From CAWGAJ01 sp963820545 (lineage in GTDB: Bacteria; Planctomycetota; Planctomycetia; Pirellulales; Thermoguttaceae), in contig CAWGAJ010000002.1 of assembly GCA_963820545.1 (NCBI GenBank), positions 930,001 through 994,000 of the forward strand: DNA of 64,000 nucleotides, written 5' to 3'. Below are positions 45,906 through 54,749 of this stretch, piece after piece. The first letter of the stretch is position 1. Every line of letters begins with the position of its first letter. The notes beneath the pieces were generated by a model. That model searched no databases. It worked only from the letters and a program-made list of their open reading frames with translations, and had not been told where the DNA came from. A program made the position numbers and the translations under genes.

Positions 45906-46910
45906 ATGTCAGATTCTCCGCTCATAACCGGCCAGCAAATACTTGACATGATGGGTGGGTTTCGGCCGGCCTGTGTTATCGGTGCCGCCGCCGAATTGGA
46001 TCTCTGGGGCCAATTGGGGGAAAAAACTCTTTCGGCCGAGGCAATCGCCCGCTTGCTGCACTGCGACCTGCGCGCCACTACCATGCTGTTGGACGCCGTG
46101 GCTGCCTTGGGATTGCTGGAAAAAAAGCAAACATTCTATCGTGTCCCCCCAGAAATTCGTCCCCTGCTAACCGAGGACAGCCCGCAAACTGTCCTGCCCA
46201 TGTTGTTGCACCAGATGAACGTATTGCGAGGTTGGTCGCAATTGGCCTGGGTGGCCAAATCGGGCGTTCCCGCGCCGCGACAGGCCAGTATTCGTGGTCC
46301 TGAAGCCGATCGGGCGGCCTTTATCGCTGCCATGCACAGTATCTCCCGACAATTCGCCGACGACCTGGTGGCCCAACTGGGTTCTTTGCGATTTCAGCAC
46401 CTCTTGGACGTGGGCGGGGCATCCGGCACCTGGACCATCGCCTTCCTCCGCGCCGTGCCCGACGCCAAGGCCACGATTTTCGATCTGCCCGATGCCATCT
46501 GCCAGGCCGAGGAGCGCCTGAAAAACACGGAATTCGCCTCGCGCGTGGCCTTCTTCAGCGGCGACTTCTATACCGACGATCTGCCGGCAGGCAGCGATTT
46601 TGCCTGGGTAAGCGCTATCGCCCATCAGCATTCGCGCCAACACAATCGCGAATTATTTATTAAAGTTTTCCAGGCGTTGCAGCCCGGCGGACGGATTGCC
46701 ATCCGCGATGTTATTATGGAGCCTTGTCGCACTCGACCGCGCGACGGGGCGCTGTTTGCCCTTAACATGCTGGTCAATACCCAGTCCGGCGGCACCTTCA
46801 CCTTCGACGAGTTCGCCGCCGACCTTCAAGCCGCGGGATTTATCAATCCCCGTTTTATGATCCGCCACGAGGCCATGAATTCGGTGGTCATGGCCGATAA
46901 ACCAGGTTAA
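45906..46910 (+). CDS. O-methyltransferase of the winged-helix dimerising type
   Basis: A 334-residue enzyme. The N-terminal winged-helix dimerisation domain is ITGQQILDMMGGFRPACVIGAAAELDLWGQL to LLHCDLRATTMLLDAVAALGLLEKKQTFYRV. The SAM-binding domain has HLLDVGGASGTWTIAFLRAVPDAKATIFDLPD (motif I with acidic loop) and ALQPGGRIAIRDVIMEP. Family members methylate small aromatic molecules or take part in peptide and antibiotic tailoring. The start at 45906 is chosen for homology. It is followed by a TIM-barrel protein in the same direction. The substrate is unknown. Confidence 0.78.
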   Translation: MSDSPLITGQQILDMMGGFRPACVIGAAAELDLWGQLGEKTLSAEAIARLLHCDLRATTMLLDAVAALGLLEKKQTFYRVPPEIRPLLTEDSPQTVLPMLLHQMNVLRGWSQLAWVAKSGVPAPRQASIRGPEADRAAFIAAMHSISRQFADDLVAQLGSLRFQHLLDVGGASGTWTIAFLRAVPDAKATIFDLPDAICQAEERLKNTEFASRVAFFSGDFYTDDLPAGSDFAWVSAIAHQHSRQHNRELFIKVFQALQPGGRIAIRDVIMEPCRTRPRDGALFALNMLVNTQSGGTFTFDEFAADLQAAGFINPRFMIRHEAMNSVVMADKPG

Positions 46911-46918
46911 TAGAATAT

Positions 46919-46960
46919 GGGGACTGTCCCAATCCGCCTTCGGCGGATGGGACTGTCCCC
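46919..46960. repeat. GGGGACTGTCCC long hairpin
   Basis: GGGGACTGTCCC and GGGACTGTCCCC flank the inner stem ATCCGCC-TTC-GGCGGAT, giving a 42-base near-perfect hairpin. An ATG at 46917 lies inside it and is not a believable start for the following gene. Confidence 0.8.
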
Positions 46961-46982
46961 TTGGTACACGAAAGGTATTTCC

Positions 46983-47870
46983 GTGATCGCACACGACGAT
47001 ATCCTGATCGGCACGTTGGTGAAGGCCGATAACAAGCCCGCCGATTACATTCGCCATATCCTGCCGCAGGGGTTCGAAAGCTTTGAAATAGTTTTTCCGC
47101 GACATCTGGGCAATATCGACTTGCGCCGCCTGGCCGACGAGCTTCTCGGCGTGCTTGCCGAGCAGGGCCAGAAGGCGGTCATCAGCGCGTTGGCAATCTA
47201 CGGCAATCCGCTGATCGACGCGCAGACCGCCGGGGATTGGAGCCGACTCGTTGAGGCCGCGTCATGGTTTGGCTGCAATTTGGTTTGCGGATTTACCGGA
47301 CGCATTCCCGAAAAACCGGTTCCCGATTCGCTGCCGGCGTTCAAACAGGTATTCACGCCCTTGGTCAAACAAGCCGAGGAGCACAGCGTGCGCATTGCCT
47401 TCGAAAACTGCGACATGTGCGGCAATTGGCTCTCGGGCGATTGGAACATCGCCCATGCCCCGGCCGCCTGGGAGATGATCTTCGACGCCATCCCCAGCAC
47501 CGCTCTGGGACTGGAGTGGGAGCCGGCGCACCAGATTGTAAGCTTCGTCGATCCCCTGCCGCAGCTTCGCCAGTGGGCGCATAAAGTGTTCCATCTTCAC
47601 GGCAAGGATGCCACTGTGTTTTGGGACGTGATCCGCACGCGCGGCACGCGCGGCGGCGAGCAATACGTTCATCACCGCACGCCCGGTTTCGGCGACACTA
47701 ATTGGACCGACCTGATCAGCATCCTGCGCATGAAAGGTTATCGCGGTTCCATTGATATCGAAGGCTGGCACGATCCGGTCTACCGCGACGATTTGGAAAT
47801 GACCGGTCAGGTCCACGCCTTGAACTATCTCAAACAATGCCGCGGCGGCCAGTTTGTGCCTAATCCATAG
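46983..47870 (+). CDS. Sugar phosphate isomerase/epimerase-like TIM-barrel protein
   Basis: A 295-residue xylose-isomerase-like TIM barrel (AP_endonuc_2 family). Motifs: RHILPQGFESFEIVFPRHL, VISALAIYGNPLID, VRIAFENCDMCGNWLSGDWNIAHAPAAWEMIF (metal-binding Glu in AFENCD), LGLEWEPAHQ, KVFHLHGKDATVFWDVI and GSIDIEGWHD. These give the usual Glu, Asp/Glu and His ligands. The GTG start at 46983 is preferred, with GAAAGG upstream, because the earlier ATG lies in a hairpin repeat. It probably isomerises or epimerises a sugar derivative. Confidence 0.8.
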   Translation: MIAHDDILIGTLVKADNKPADYIRHILPQGFESFEIVFPRHLGNIDLRRLADELLGVLAEQGQKAVISALAIYGNPLIDAQTAGDWSRLVEAASWFGCNLVCGFTGRIPEKPVPDSLPAFKQVFTPLVKQAEEHSVRIAFENCDMCGNWLSGDWNIAHAPAAWEMIFDAIPSTALGLEWEPAHQIVSFVDPLPQLRQWAHKVFHLHGKDATVFWDVIRTRGTRGGEQYVHHRTPGFGDTNWTDLISILRMKGYRGSIDIEGWHDPVYRDDLEMTGQVHALNYLKQCRGGQFVPNP

Positions 47871-47955
47871 AATAGAGCCTATTTCACATAACTGTGTCGC
47901 TATTCGTGCAATGCCTGTATTTGGGTGACATTGGCGTTTCGCCAGTGTGTTGATT

Positions 47956-48600
47956 TTACACGGGCAAGATGCCGCCCGTGGCAGCGGTGCATCGCTTGCG
48001 ACTGATAAGCCTACAAGTAAGCAAGTACAAAAGGCCTGCCACCAAAAGTCCAGTACTCGACGGTTCAGGCACGGCTACAAGAGTAACTTCTCCCGTGGTG
48101 TAAAGATTAGAAATATTCCAATAGTATGGACTGCTCACGTTAAATGTACCTGTTGGATTAACGCCCGACCAATCGAATATTGAAAATGTTCTTCCCACTT
48201 GACTAGAAACATCCACGCCATCGGCGAATTTCAGTTCCAACGTGCCGCCTCGCGTGACCGGAATGCCAGACTCAAATGAAATCTTTGAATCCCAGGCATC
48301 TTCTTCAAAAAGCATTTGTAAAATGCTACTTGTTCCCATAATCAGAGAGCTTTTTATTGTAATGGGGATGGGTGTCTGCGCATTGTAATCGCGCACAATC
48401 AAAGTGTTGGCCCACCAACTAGACGCTAAGTCGAGACCTTGTATCGAACCATCCGACATAATATTATTTGCATAAGTGAGTGTGTTTGAAAGGAACGATT
48501 GAGAAAAACCCGTTGCTCCTCGCGAATCTATGCATTCCACAGCGGCGTCTTTGAAATTTGCCCCTGATAGAATTGCATGTTGCAGATTAGTATTATACAT
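47956..48600 (-). pseudogene. 3' fragment of a PEP-CTERM exported protein
   Basis: About 214 residues remain of a surface protein. The C-terminus has a clear PEP-CTERM sorting signal: VPEPSSTGLLVAGLLYLLTCRLISRKRC, i.e. the PEP motif, a hydrophobic helix and a basic end. Upstream is a beta-rich stretch (LKFADGVDVSSQVGRTFSIFDW and VSSPYYWNISNLYTTGEVTLVAV), typical of autotransporter-like repeats in such proteins. The frame is closed by a stop about 12 codons above ATG 48600, and no signal peptide is present. The remaining tail reads on past the usual end by about ten residues. Confidence 0.65.
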
Positions 48601-48649
48601 TTCTGCATCTAATGTTGTATTTGTAAGAAATGTACTTCATGGTTAAACG

Positions 48650-48802
48650 CGCAAACCGTGGCACCCATAGGCAAGATGCACATGGTGCCCGGCTTTGTCT
48701 CGCCATTCGCCTCAGCACTGGCTGACAAGCAGCCAGTGGCACCCAAAAGTCAAAATTAACAGGTCTTTTTTCTCGTTCCCATGCTCCGGCGTGGGAACGT
48801 AA
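48650..48802. repeat. Palindromic intergenic repeats including a GTTCCCA copy
   Basis: Contains a CTGGCTGACAAGCAGCCAG-type palindrome (about 48718-48738) and TCGTTCCCATGCTCCGGC with GTGGGAACG (48772-48801), the same family as the cluster at 15061-15221. No gene is seen between 48601 and 48806. Confidence 0.65.
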
Positions 48803-48806
48803 TTAA

Positions 48807-49555
48807 TCACATGACAATCTTCTCCACCCGAATGATTTTTTCATCGTAACTAGACGCGATGCAATAACCGGGCGGGACTACCAGAAAACGCTCTTCATCC
48901 CAGCGTCCGTCCACAAGGTCTTGGAGCAGCGACATATCGCCGGCGAGTTTTTCGTATTTCCACCCTTTCTCGGCCGCTAGATTAAGGGCGTGTTGCTCAA
49001 AGCGGTCGTCGGGTTCGAGGCCCATCTCGATAAACGTTATTTTGCTATAATTCCGGGTCATATTGCACAATTGATCGTAGAGAAACCGGGCGTTGTCTTC
49101 GCCGTATTTGGCCGCCAGTTGCTCGTACGATTGTGTCATGCCGGCCTGGTTTTGGATCGAATCCTGTCCGGCCGGCACAGATCCTCGCCGCGTTCGATCC
49201 AGCCGCTGGTCTTGAAATACGCTCCCGGATTCTTCAGGAAATAGTCCAAGTAGCGCTCTTTGCCGCCCAGAAAAAGTGTAATGCAATCGTGCGCCCGGGC
49301 AGCCACCAGAGGAATGGTCCTGGCCGCCAAGCCCACCAGTCCGTTGCTGCACAGTGCATAGCCCAAAAGCACCGCTTCATAGCCCGACTCATCGACCGCG
49401 GCCAGCACTTCCTTCAAGCGTGCCGACATGCCCGCCTGCCCGATGTCGTGCAATCCCTTGGGCAGAAACTCCACGTCGATTTGATTAGTCGATCGCGCGA
49501 TTGCCGCGCACAGTTCGCGATAAAAAATTTCGCAGGCAATCAGTTTCAAACGCAA
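48807..49555 (-). CDS. DUF1638 protein (one frameshift)
   Basis: A protein of about 249 residues after bridging a one-base loss near 49175. The N-terminal part is MRLKLIACEIFYRELCAAIARS, then VEFLPKGLHDIGQAGM, VLLGYALCSNGLVGLAARTIPLVAARAHDCITLFLGGKERYLDYF, all DUF1638-typical. The C-terminal part continues AGMTQSYEQLAAKYGEDNARFLYDQL, then KITFIEMGLEPDDRFEQHAL and VVPPGYCIASSYDEKIIRVEKI. In other organisms DUF1638 genes accompany corrinoid methyltransferase systems. Its role is unknown. Nearby one-carbon candidates are the homocysteine methyltransferase at 53797 and the radical SAM protein at 51905. Confidence 0.78.
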
Positions 49556-49569
49556 AGGTAAGTCTCAAT

Positions 49570-49698
49570 AGTTAGTAAAGTTTTCAGTTAATAGTTCTCA
49601 GTGCTCAGTTTTCGGCAATCAGCTATCGGTGTTCGTCATTCATCCTTCATCCCTTCGTTAAACCTATCCCCTGTCCGCTATCCCCTATTCCCTATTCT
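49570..49698. repeat. Mixed heptamer arrays
   Basis: CAGTTAATAGTTCTCAGTGCTCAGTT, ATTCATC/CTTCATC units and CCCCTAT/CCCCTGT/TCCCTAT units, all with 7-bp spacing. They end at the stop codon of the response-regulator gene. Confidence 0.8.
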
Positions 49699-50416
49699 TC
49701 CGGTTTTGCCACAAACCGATAGCCGGCGTCGCGGATAGTGAGGAAATGACGCGGCTGGGAAGGGTCGGGTTCTAAGTATTTACGCAAGCGGCGGATGAAC
49801 TGGTCGGGCGCCCGGGTGTTCAATCCGCCGGGCACGCCCCAAACCTTTTCCAACAATTCGCGGCGGGGAATTACGCGGCCTTCGTTATCGATGAAGTAAC
49901 GCAAGAGCGACATTTCCAATTGAGTCATGCGCACGGGCACGCCGGATACGGCGGCCTCGAAGGTCTCAAAATCGATTTTTACGTTGGCGAACTCGAACTG
50001 CCTGATCCGTCCGGTGGAAGGTGTGCGCCGCTTTTCTTGCCCATGAAAGATGAGCAGGTTTTTTATCCGCGCAGAAACTCATCCAGGTCGAAGGGCTTGG
50101 TAAGGTATTGATTGGCGCCCACGTCGAAGCCCCGTGTACGATCCTCGGTCAGGGTGCGCACGGTAAGGATTAATACGGGCAAATCCATGTTGATTGAGCG
50201 GATCGCCTCGCATACCGCATAGCCGCTCATTCCAGGCAGCATGAGGTCAAGCACCACCAGATCCACGGCTTCCTGATTTTCTTCTAAAATCTTCAGCGCC
50301 GAGTGTCCATCGCCCACAGTAGTTACGCGATATCCTTCGGCAATCAGATTGTACTTGATTCCGGTAGCCAGGTGATCCTCATCTTCCACCACCAGGATGT
50401 GCTGCTTTTCGGCCAT
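49692..50416 (-). CDS. Response regulator, OmpR/PhoB type (one frameshift)
   Basis: A two-component response regulator of about 242 residues. The receiver domain (HILVVEDEDHLATGIKYNLIAEGY, VDLVVLDLMLPGMSGYAVCEAIR with the phosphorylated Asp, LILTVRTLTEDRTRGFDVGANQYLTKPFDLDEFL) is followed by a winged-helix DNA-binding domain (MTQLEMSLLRYFIDNEGRVIPRRELLEKVWG, TRAPDQFIRRLRKYLEPDPSQPRHFLTIRDAGYRF). The two are split only by a lost G in CTGGCG near 50072, so the gene is probably intact in nature. The start at 50416 follows GAGGG. It is paired with the kinase gene directly upstream. Confidence 0.88.
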
Positions 50417-50444
50417 TTTCGGCCCTCTTGCCAAGGCTCGGCGT

Positions 50445-51392
50445 TTAAGTATTTAAGTTATCGGTTACAGCTTCAGTTGCCGGATGGGCCGGCAACTGCA
50501 CTTCGAAGATCGTGCCCGGCCCTTGTTTGGCATCGCGCACGCGCACGCGCCCTTTCGAACGCCGCACCAGGGTTCGCACAATAAATAATCCCAAACCGGT
50601 GCCGGGTTTATCGCGTTCCAATTCCTGCCCTAGCCGGACAAAACGGCCGAATATCTTCCGCCGCAAACGATAAGGTATTCCCCGGCCGTTGTCGGCAACC
50701 TGGACCAGCACCTGATTCTTTCCATTCACTTCTGTCGTTACTTCCACGCGCGGCGGATTGCCCGCGTATTTTACCGCGTTATCGATTAAGTTACGAAAAA
50801 TAATTTCCATATCCACCGGCCGGGCGCGTACAAAACAAGGTTGCATGTTCAAGCGCACTGTATCCGCGGGCACGCGATAGCTTAAGCAGACCGAAGCGGC
50901 GCAATCGCTCAGCAGCCGCGCCAGATCGACGTCCTCGATTTCGTCCGGCGAGGGTTCCGCATCCAAACGGCCGGCATCCAGCATCTGGTTGATGAGCCGA
51001 TCCAGGCGCTCCAAGTCTTCGAGCATGAAGCGATAAAAATCGGCTTTCTCATCCAGGCTCACTTCATGGCGGCGAAGCGTTTGCAGATACAACTTCATTG
51101 AGGTGATGGGCGATTTGAGCTCGTGCGTGACGCTGTCGATAAAATTCGACTGCCGGCGAGTTAAATTAATGGCCTTGATCGACAATATGAGATACAAAAT
51201 CGTGCCTGCCACCAGCACTATGATAAACAACGAGCCGATGGTCAGCAGGGCCCAATATAAACCCGAATATTGGTTGGCCTGCAATGCGCCGAAGACGTTC
51301 AGCAGCACCCAGCCCACGGTCAAGACGATCAAGAGGACGATCATCACGATTGCCAAAATGATCGGCATGCTCAGCGGACGTAACGAACCCAT
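50445..51392 (-). CDS. Sensor histidine kinase
   Basis: A 315-residue kinase with two N-terminal membrane helices (IILAIVMIVLLIVLTVGWVLL and LLTIGSLFIIVLVAGTILYLIL) and almost no periplasmic loop (about 15 residues). The dimerisation box is FIDSVTHELKSPITSMKLYLQ (phosphorylated His), and the ATPase domain has FRNLIDNAVKYAG (N box), VADNGRGIP (G1) and GTGLGLFIVRTLVRR (G2). The tiny sensor loop suggests intramembrane or envelope sensing. It is in an operon with the response regulator, 28 bases apart. The signal is unknown. Confidence 0.92.
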   Translation of the reverse strand: MGSLRPLSMPIILAIVMIVLLIVLTVGWVLLNVFGALQANQYSGLYWALLTIGSLFIIVLVAGTILYLILSIKAINLTRRQSNFIDSVTHELKSPITSMKLYLQTLRRHEVSLDEKADFYRFMLEDLERLDRLINQMLDAGRLDAEPSPDEIEDVDLARLLSDCAASVCLSYRVPADTVRLNMQPCFVRARPVDMEIIFRNLIDNAVKYAGNPPRVEVTTEVNGKNQVLVQVADNGRGIPYRLRRKIFGRFVRLGQELERDKPGTGLGLFIVRTLVRRSKGRVRVRDAKQGPGTIFEVQLPAHPATEAVTDNLNT

Positions 51393-51904
51393 GGCTTACC
51401 GTCAATTTCTACAGGGAATATTATCCCCGCCGCTCTATAACCGGCGGGGGAAAACCGCTTCATGTTTAAAAAACGAAGATATCAAATCTTAACAGTGTTG
51501 GGTAGTTGCTCTGTTGTGTGACCGCCTATTGATTAAATCAGTTGTGATGCAATACTCGCGGGGATTCCGCTGTTACTGCCCACTTTCTGTACAAATTGAC
51601 ATCATGTTTCATTGGCCGGTCTTAACGATATCCTGACAAATAGGTTAAGCCTAAGCGGGGATATAATCCCCCATATATATTGTATTAAAACTTGGCTATC
51701 CGGTCTATTTCCACTAGCCAACAAAACTATTACTTAGCTATTACGCAACTTATACATAGTGTCAATCTGTTTATAGGCGACTGGCTAATATAATACCTAA
51801 GTTAAAGAGAAATCAGGCGGGGAAATCATACAGTGCAGAGACCTCGCTTGCTTCACCAATTGAGAAGCACCAGTCGTCACAGCAGAGGATCAAAGGAGTC
51901 GCTA
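51393..51904. other. Divergent promoter region, no gene
   Basis: About 510 bases between the divergent histidine kinase and radical SAM genes. It is A/T-rich around 51590-51800. No repeat array or RNA fold stands out. AAAGGAG just before ATG 51905 sets that start. Confidence 0.5.
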
Positions 51905-53713
51905 ATGATTATTTCACAAACAGATCAGACCGGCACTTGCCGTTCTCAACGTCATATACCGGTGGTTCATCCTGCTCGCTCTCGCACCCGGGTGTTATTG
52001 ACCAGTGTATTCGGTCCCTATGGGAGGGACGACGAGTACGGCAGCCGAGCGCTCAATCCCATGGAACTTTACCACAACCAGGTAACCCGCACGCAAGGGG
52101 CTTTTTCGTTACGGATGTTCCATCGCAGTTGGGGGCTGATGCTGATTCAAGCCAACATCAAGGCCCCCTGCGTGGTCTTGGATTTTCCCGTACTCGATCG
52201 TTTCATCGAAGAAATCAGCACCCGGCAGTACGACGTCATCGGCATTACCTCGATCATCCCAAACATGTTTAAGGTCAAAAAGATGTGCCAGTTGATCCGC
52301 CAATATCAGCCACATGCCTTGATTGTGGTGGGCGGGCACATTGCCAATATTCCCGACTTGCAGAATCGTATTGACGCCGATTATATTGTCAAAGGCGAAG
52401 GGGTGCGCTGGTTCCGATGTTTTTTGGGCGAAGATGCGAACCAGCCCGTCAATCATCCCTTTATTACTTCCGGCTTTGGCACCCGAAACGCAGGCGTCTT
52501 TGCTCCCGAACGTCCCGCCGACATTGCCGCCACGCTGATTCCTTCGGTTGGTTGTCCCTTGGGGTGCAATTTTTGTTCCACTTCGGCCATGTTTGGCGGG
52601 AAGGGCCACTGCGTGCATTTTTATCAATCCGGCGACGAATTGTTCGACGTCATGTGCCAACTGGAAACCCAGATGCACGTTCGTTCCTTTTTCGTGATGG
52701 ACGAAAATTTTCTTTTCCACCGCAAACGCGCACTGCGGCTTTTGGAATTGATGGAAGCCAATCATAAATCCTGGTCGCTGTATGTTTTCAGTTCCGCCAA
52801 AGTGCTTTGCTCCTATACCGTCGAACAGCTTGTACGTTTGGGCATTTCCTGGGTCTGGATGGGCATCGAGGGTGAAAACAGTCAATACGCCAAACTCAAA
52901 GGCGTGGACACCTTTGAATTGATCCGCCAGTTGCAATCGCACGGCATCCGCGTGCTCGGCTCGACGATTATCGCCCTGGAAAACCATACACCCGAAAATA
53001 TCGACGAAGCCATTGAATATGCCGCCCGACACGATACCGATTTTCATCAATTCATGCTTTACACTCCCATCCCGGGCACGGCGCTGCACGCCGAACTAAC
53101 GGCCCAGGGATTGATGAAGGAGGAAAGCGAATATCACCTCAGCGATATCCACGGGCAGTTAATTCTCAACTATCGCCATCCCCATATCAACGACCAGCAG
53201 ACGGCCGAGTTTATGATTCGCGCCTTCAGCCGCGACTTCCAACGCAACGGTCCGAGTGTAGTTCGCATTGTGCGGACCACGCTGGCCGGATGGCGGCGCT
53301 GCAAGAACCATCCAAATCCATGCATTCGCGATCGATACGTCTGGGAATCACGCGAGCTGGGCACTACGTTTTCCGCATTGGTCGGCGCGGCCAGACTATA
53401 TTATCGCCGGAATCCGGCACTGTACGCGAAGATGTCGGCTTTATTGAAAGAGCTCCATGCCGAGTACGGCTGGAAATCGCGAATTTTCTCGGCGATTGGC
53501 GGCCGCTGGCTGCTCCGTCAGATTCGCAAAGAGGAAAAACGTCTCGCCTCCGACTGGACATACGAACCCACAACTTTTTACGAACGCAACGCCGCCGTTA
53601 CCAATTGTCCCAAGGCAGTTCTCTGCCGTTGCGCCGCGCCTCGCGTCGCTACTATACTCAAGTGTTTTGTGGTGCCGCCAACCGCGGTCGAACGCGAAGC
53701 AGTATCGGTGTAA
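51905..53713 (+). CDS. B12-binding-type radical SAM protein
   Basis: A 602-residue enzyme. The N-terminal cobalamin-binding-like Rossmann part is RVLLTSVFGPYGRDD, YDVIGITSIIPNMFKVKKMCQLIRQYQPHALIVVGGHIAN and ADYIVKGEGVRWF. The iron-sulfur motif VGCPLGCNFCSTSAMFG (CxxxCxxC) comes near residue 210, followed by FFVMDENFLFHRKRALRLLE, SSAKVLCSYTVEQLVRLGISWVWMGIEG and LYTPIPGTALHAEL. The C-terminal 150 residues are arginine- and tyrosine-rich. The class carries out methylations and lipid or cofactor rearrangements. The product is not deducible, and the gene stands alone. Confidence 0.82.
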   Translation: MIISQTDQTGTCRSQRHIPVVHPARSRTRVLLTSVFGPYGRDDEYGSRALNPMELYHNQVTRTQGAFSLRMFHRSWGLMLIQANIKAPCVVLDFPVLDRFIEEISTRQYDVIGITSIIPNMFKVKKMCQLIRQYQPHALIVVGGHIANIPDLQNRIDADYIVKGEGVRWFRCFLGEDANQPVNHPFITSGFGTRNAGVFAPERPADIAATLIPSVGCPLGCNFCSTSAMFGGKGHCVHFYQSGDELFDVMCQLETQMHVRSFFVMDENFLFHRKRALRLLELMEANHKSWSLYVFSSAKVLCSYTVEQLVRLGISWVWMGIEGENSQYAKLKGVDTFELIRQLQSHGIRVLGSTIIALENHTPENIDEAIEYAARHDTDFHQFMLYTPIPGTALHAELTAQGLMKEESEYHLSDIHGQLILNYRHPHINDQQTAEFMIRAFSRDFQRNGPSVVRIVRTTLAGWRRCKNHPNPCIRDRYVWESRELGTTFSALVGAARLYYRRNPALYAKMSALLKELHAEYGWKSRIFSAIGGRWLLRQIRKEEKRLASDWTYEPTTFYERNAAVTNCPKAVLCRCAAPRVATILKCFVVPPTAVEREAVSV

Positions 53714-53796
53714 GAATAAAATTATCGAGCCCGCAGGTTGCAATCCGTGGGCTTAAAAGATAATTTTGACCAGTTATCAAACACCACTTCAAGGAT

Positions 53797-54714
53797 TTAT
53801 ACCTTTCCAGCCTGAAGCGTCTTTTTTATCGCTTTGATAAACTCCGGGGTGGTGCCACAGCAGCCGCCGATGAAGGCCGCGCCTGCCTCGACGAGTTGTG
53901 GCACAAAGGAGGCGAATTCCTCGGGCGTTTGCGCATACACGGTTTTGCCGTCGAGCAATTGCGGTTTGCCGGCGTTGGCCTTAATCCAAATGGGCCTATC
54001 GGTGGCGGCGTGTAACCGGCTGCATATTGGCGTGTATCCGGCGATGCCCTGACCGCAATTGGCCCCGATCACGTCGGCCCCGGCGGTGGTTAATTTGTCG
54101 GCGGCTTGCTCGGGCGTAACGCCCATCATGGTGCGATCGAGCTTGGCGCCTGAATCGAAAGACATGCAAGCCACCACGGGCAGGCCGGTTTCCCGCGCGG
54201 CGGCCACCGCCAGTTTGGCCTCGGCCAAATCGGACATGGTTTCCACCACAATGCCATCGGCGCCGGCTTCGGCTTGGATCTGAGTCTGTTGGGCGAAAGC
54301 GGCCTGGATTTCATCTTCACTTACGTCACCCATTAAAAGCATTATGCCGGTAGGCCCCACCGAGGCAAAGACTTTGGCCTTGCCTTGAGCGGCTCTCTTG
54401 GATATTTCCACGCCCATGCGATTGATCTCGGCCACCTTGTCTCCAAGTCCATGCCGGCCGAGGATGAAGCGATTGGCGAGCAAGGTGTTGGTGAGAATCA
54501 CCTGGCTGCCGGCTTCGACATAAGCTCTTCCGACCTCCTCGACTTTATCGGGTTGGATTAGATTCCAGGCGTCGGGAATCGAACCAGCCGGCATGCCCCG
54601 CTGTTGCAATTGGGTTCCCCAAGCGCCGTCGGTGATCACCGGACAGCTCGTTCCCCAAGCGCCGTCAGTGATTACCGGTCTTTGCGAAAGGAGTTTTTCG
54701 ATCGTGGGATGCAT
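53797..54714 (-). CDS. Homocysteine S-methyltransferase-family protein with an internal duplication
   Basis: A 305-residue zinc-dependent methyltransferase (Pfam S-methyl_trans; betaine-homocysteine or MetH N-terminal type). Features: TDGAWGTQLQQRGM, GSQVILTNTLLANRF, FASVGPTGIMLL, DGIVVETMSDLAEAKLAVAAARE, CMSFDSGAKLDRTMMGV, VIGANCGQG (first zinc Cys) and FIGGCCGTTPEFIKAI (second and third Cys). The N-terminus is unusual: PVITDGAWGT appears twice, from a 36-bp tandem copy. The protein could demethylate a methyl donor onto homocysteine. Its partner methyl donor is unknown. Confidence 0.85.
   Translation of the reverse strand: MHPTIEKLLSQRPVITDGAWGTSCPVITDGAWGTQLQQRGMPAGSIPDAWNLIQPDKVEEVGRAYVEAGSQVILTNTLLANRFILGRHGLGDKVAEINRMGVEISKRAAQGKAKVFASVGPTGIMLLMGDVSEDEIQAAFAQQTQIQAEAGADGIVVETMSDLAEAKLAVAAARETGLPVVACMSFDSGAKLDRTMMGVTPEQAADKLTTAGADVIGANCGQGIAGYTPICSRLHAATDRPIWIKANAGKPQLLDGKTVYAQTPEEFASFVPQLVEAGAAFIGGCCGTTPEFIKAIKKTLQAGKV
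54614..54678. repeat. 36-bp in-frame tandem duplication
   Basis: GTTCCCCAAGCGCCGTC begins two copies offset by exactly 36 bases (54614 and 54650). They differ at two positions in the aligned 29 bases (G/A and C/T) and duplicate 12 residues at the N-terminus of the homocysteine methyltransferase. Confidence 0.9.
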
Positions 54715-54749
54715 GGCATGTGAAAAAGGAAAAATGTTTTTAGTGCGCG

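Noticed and set aside
52109..53089. A 326-codon frame antisense to the B12-type radical SAM gene
   Set aside because: Shadow of the conserved plus-strand gene, whose CxxxCxxC motif and domain order are clear.
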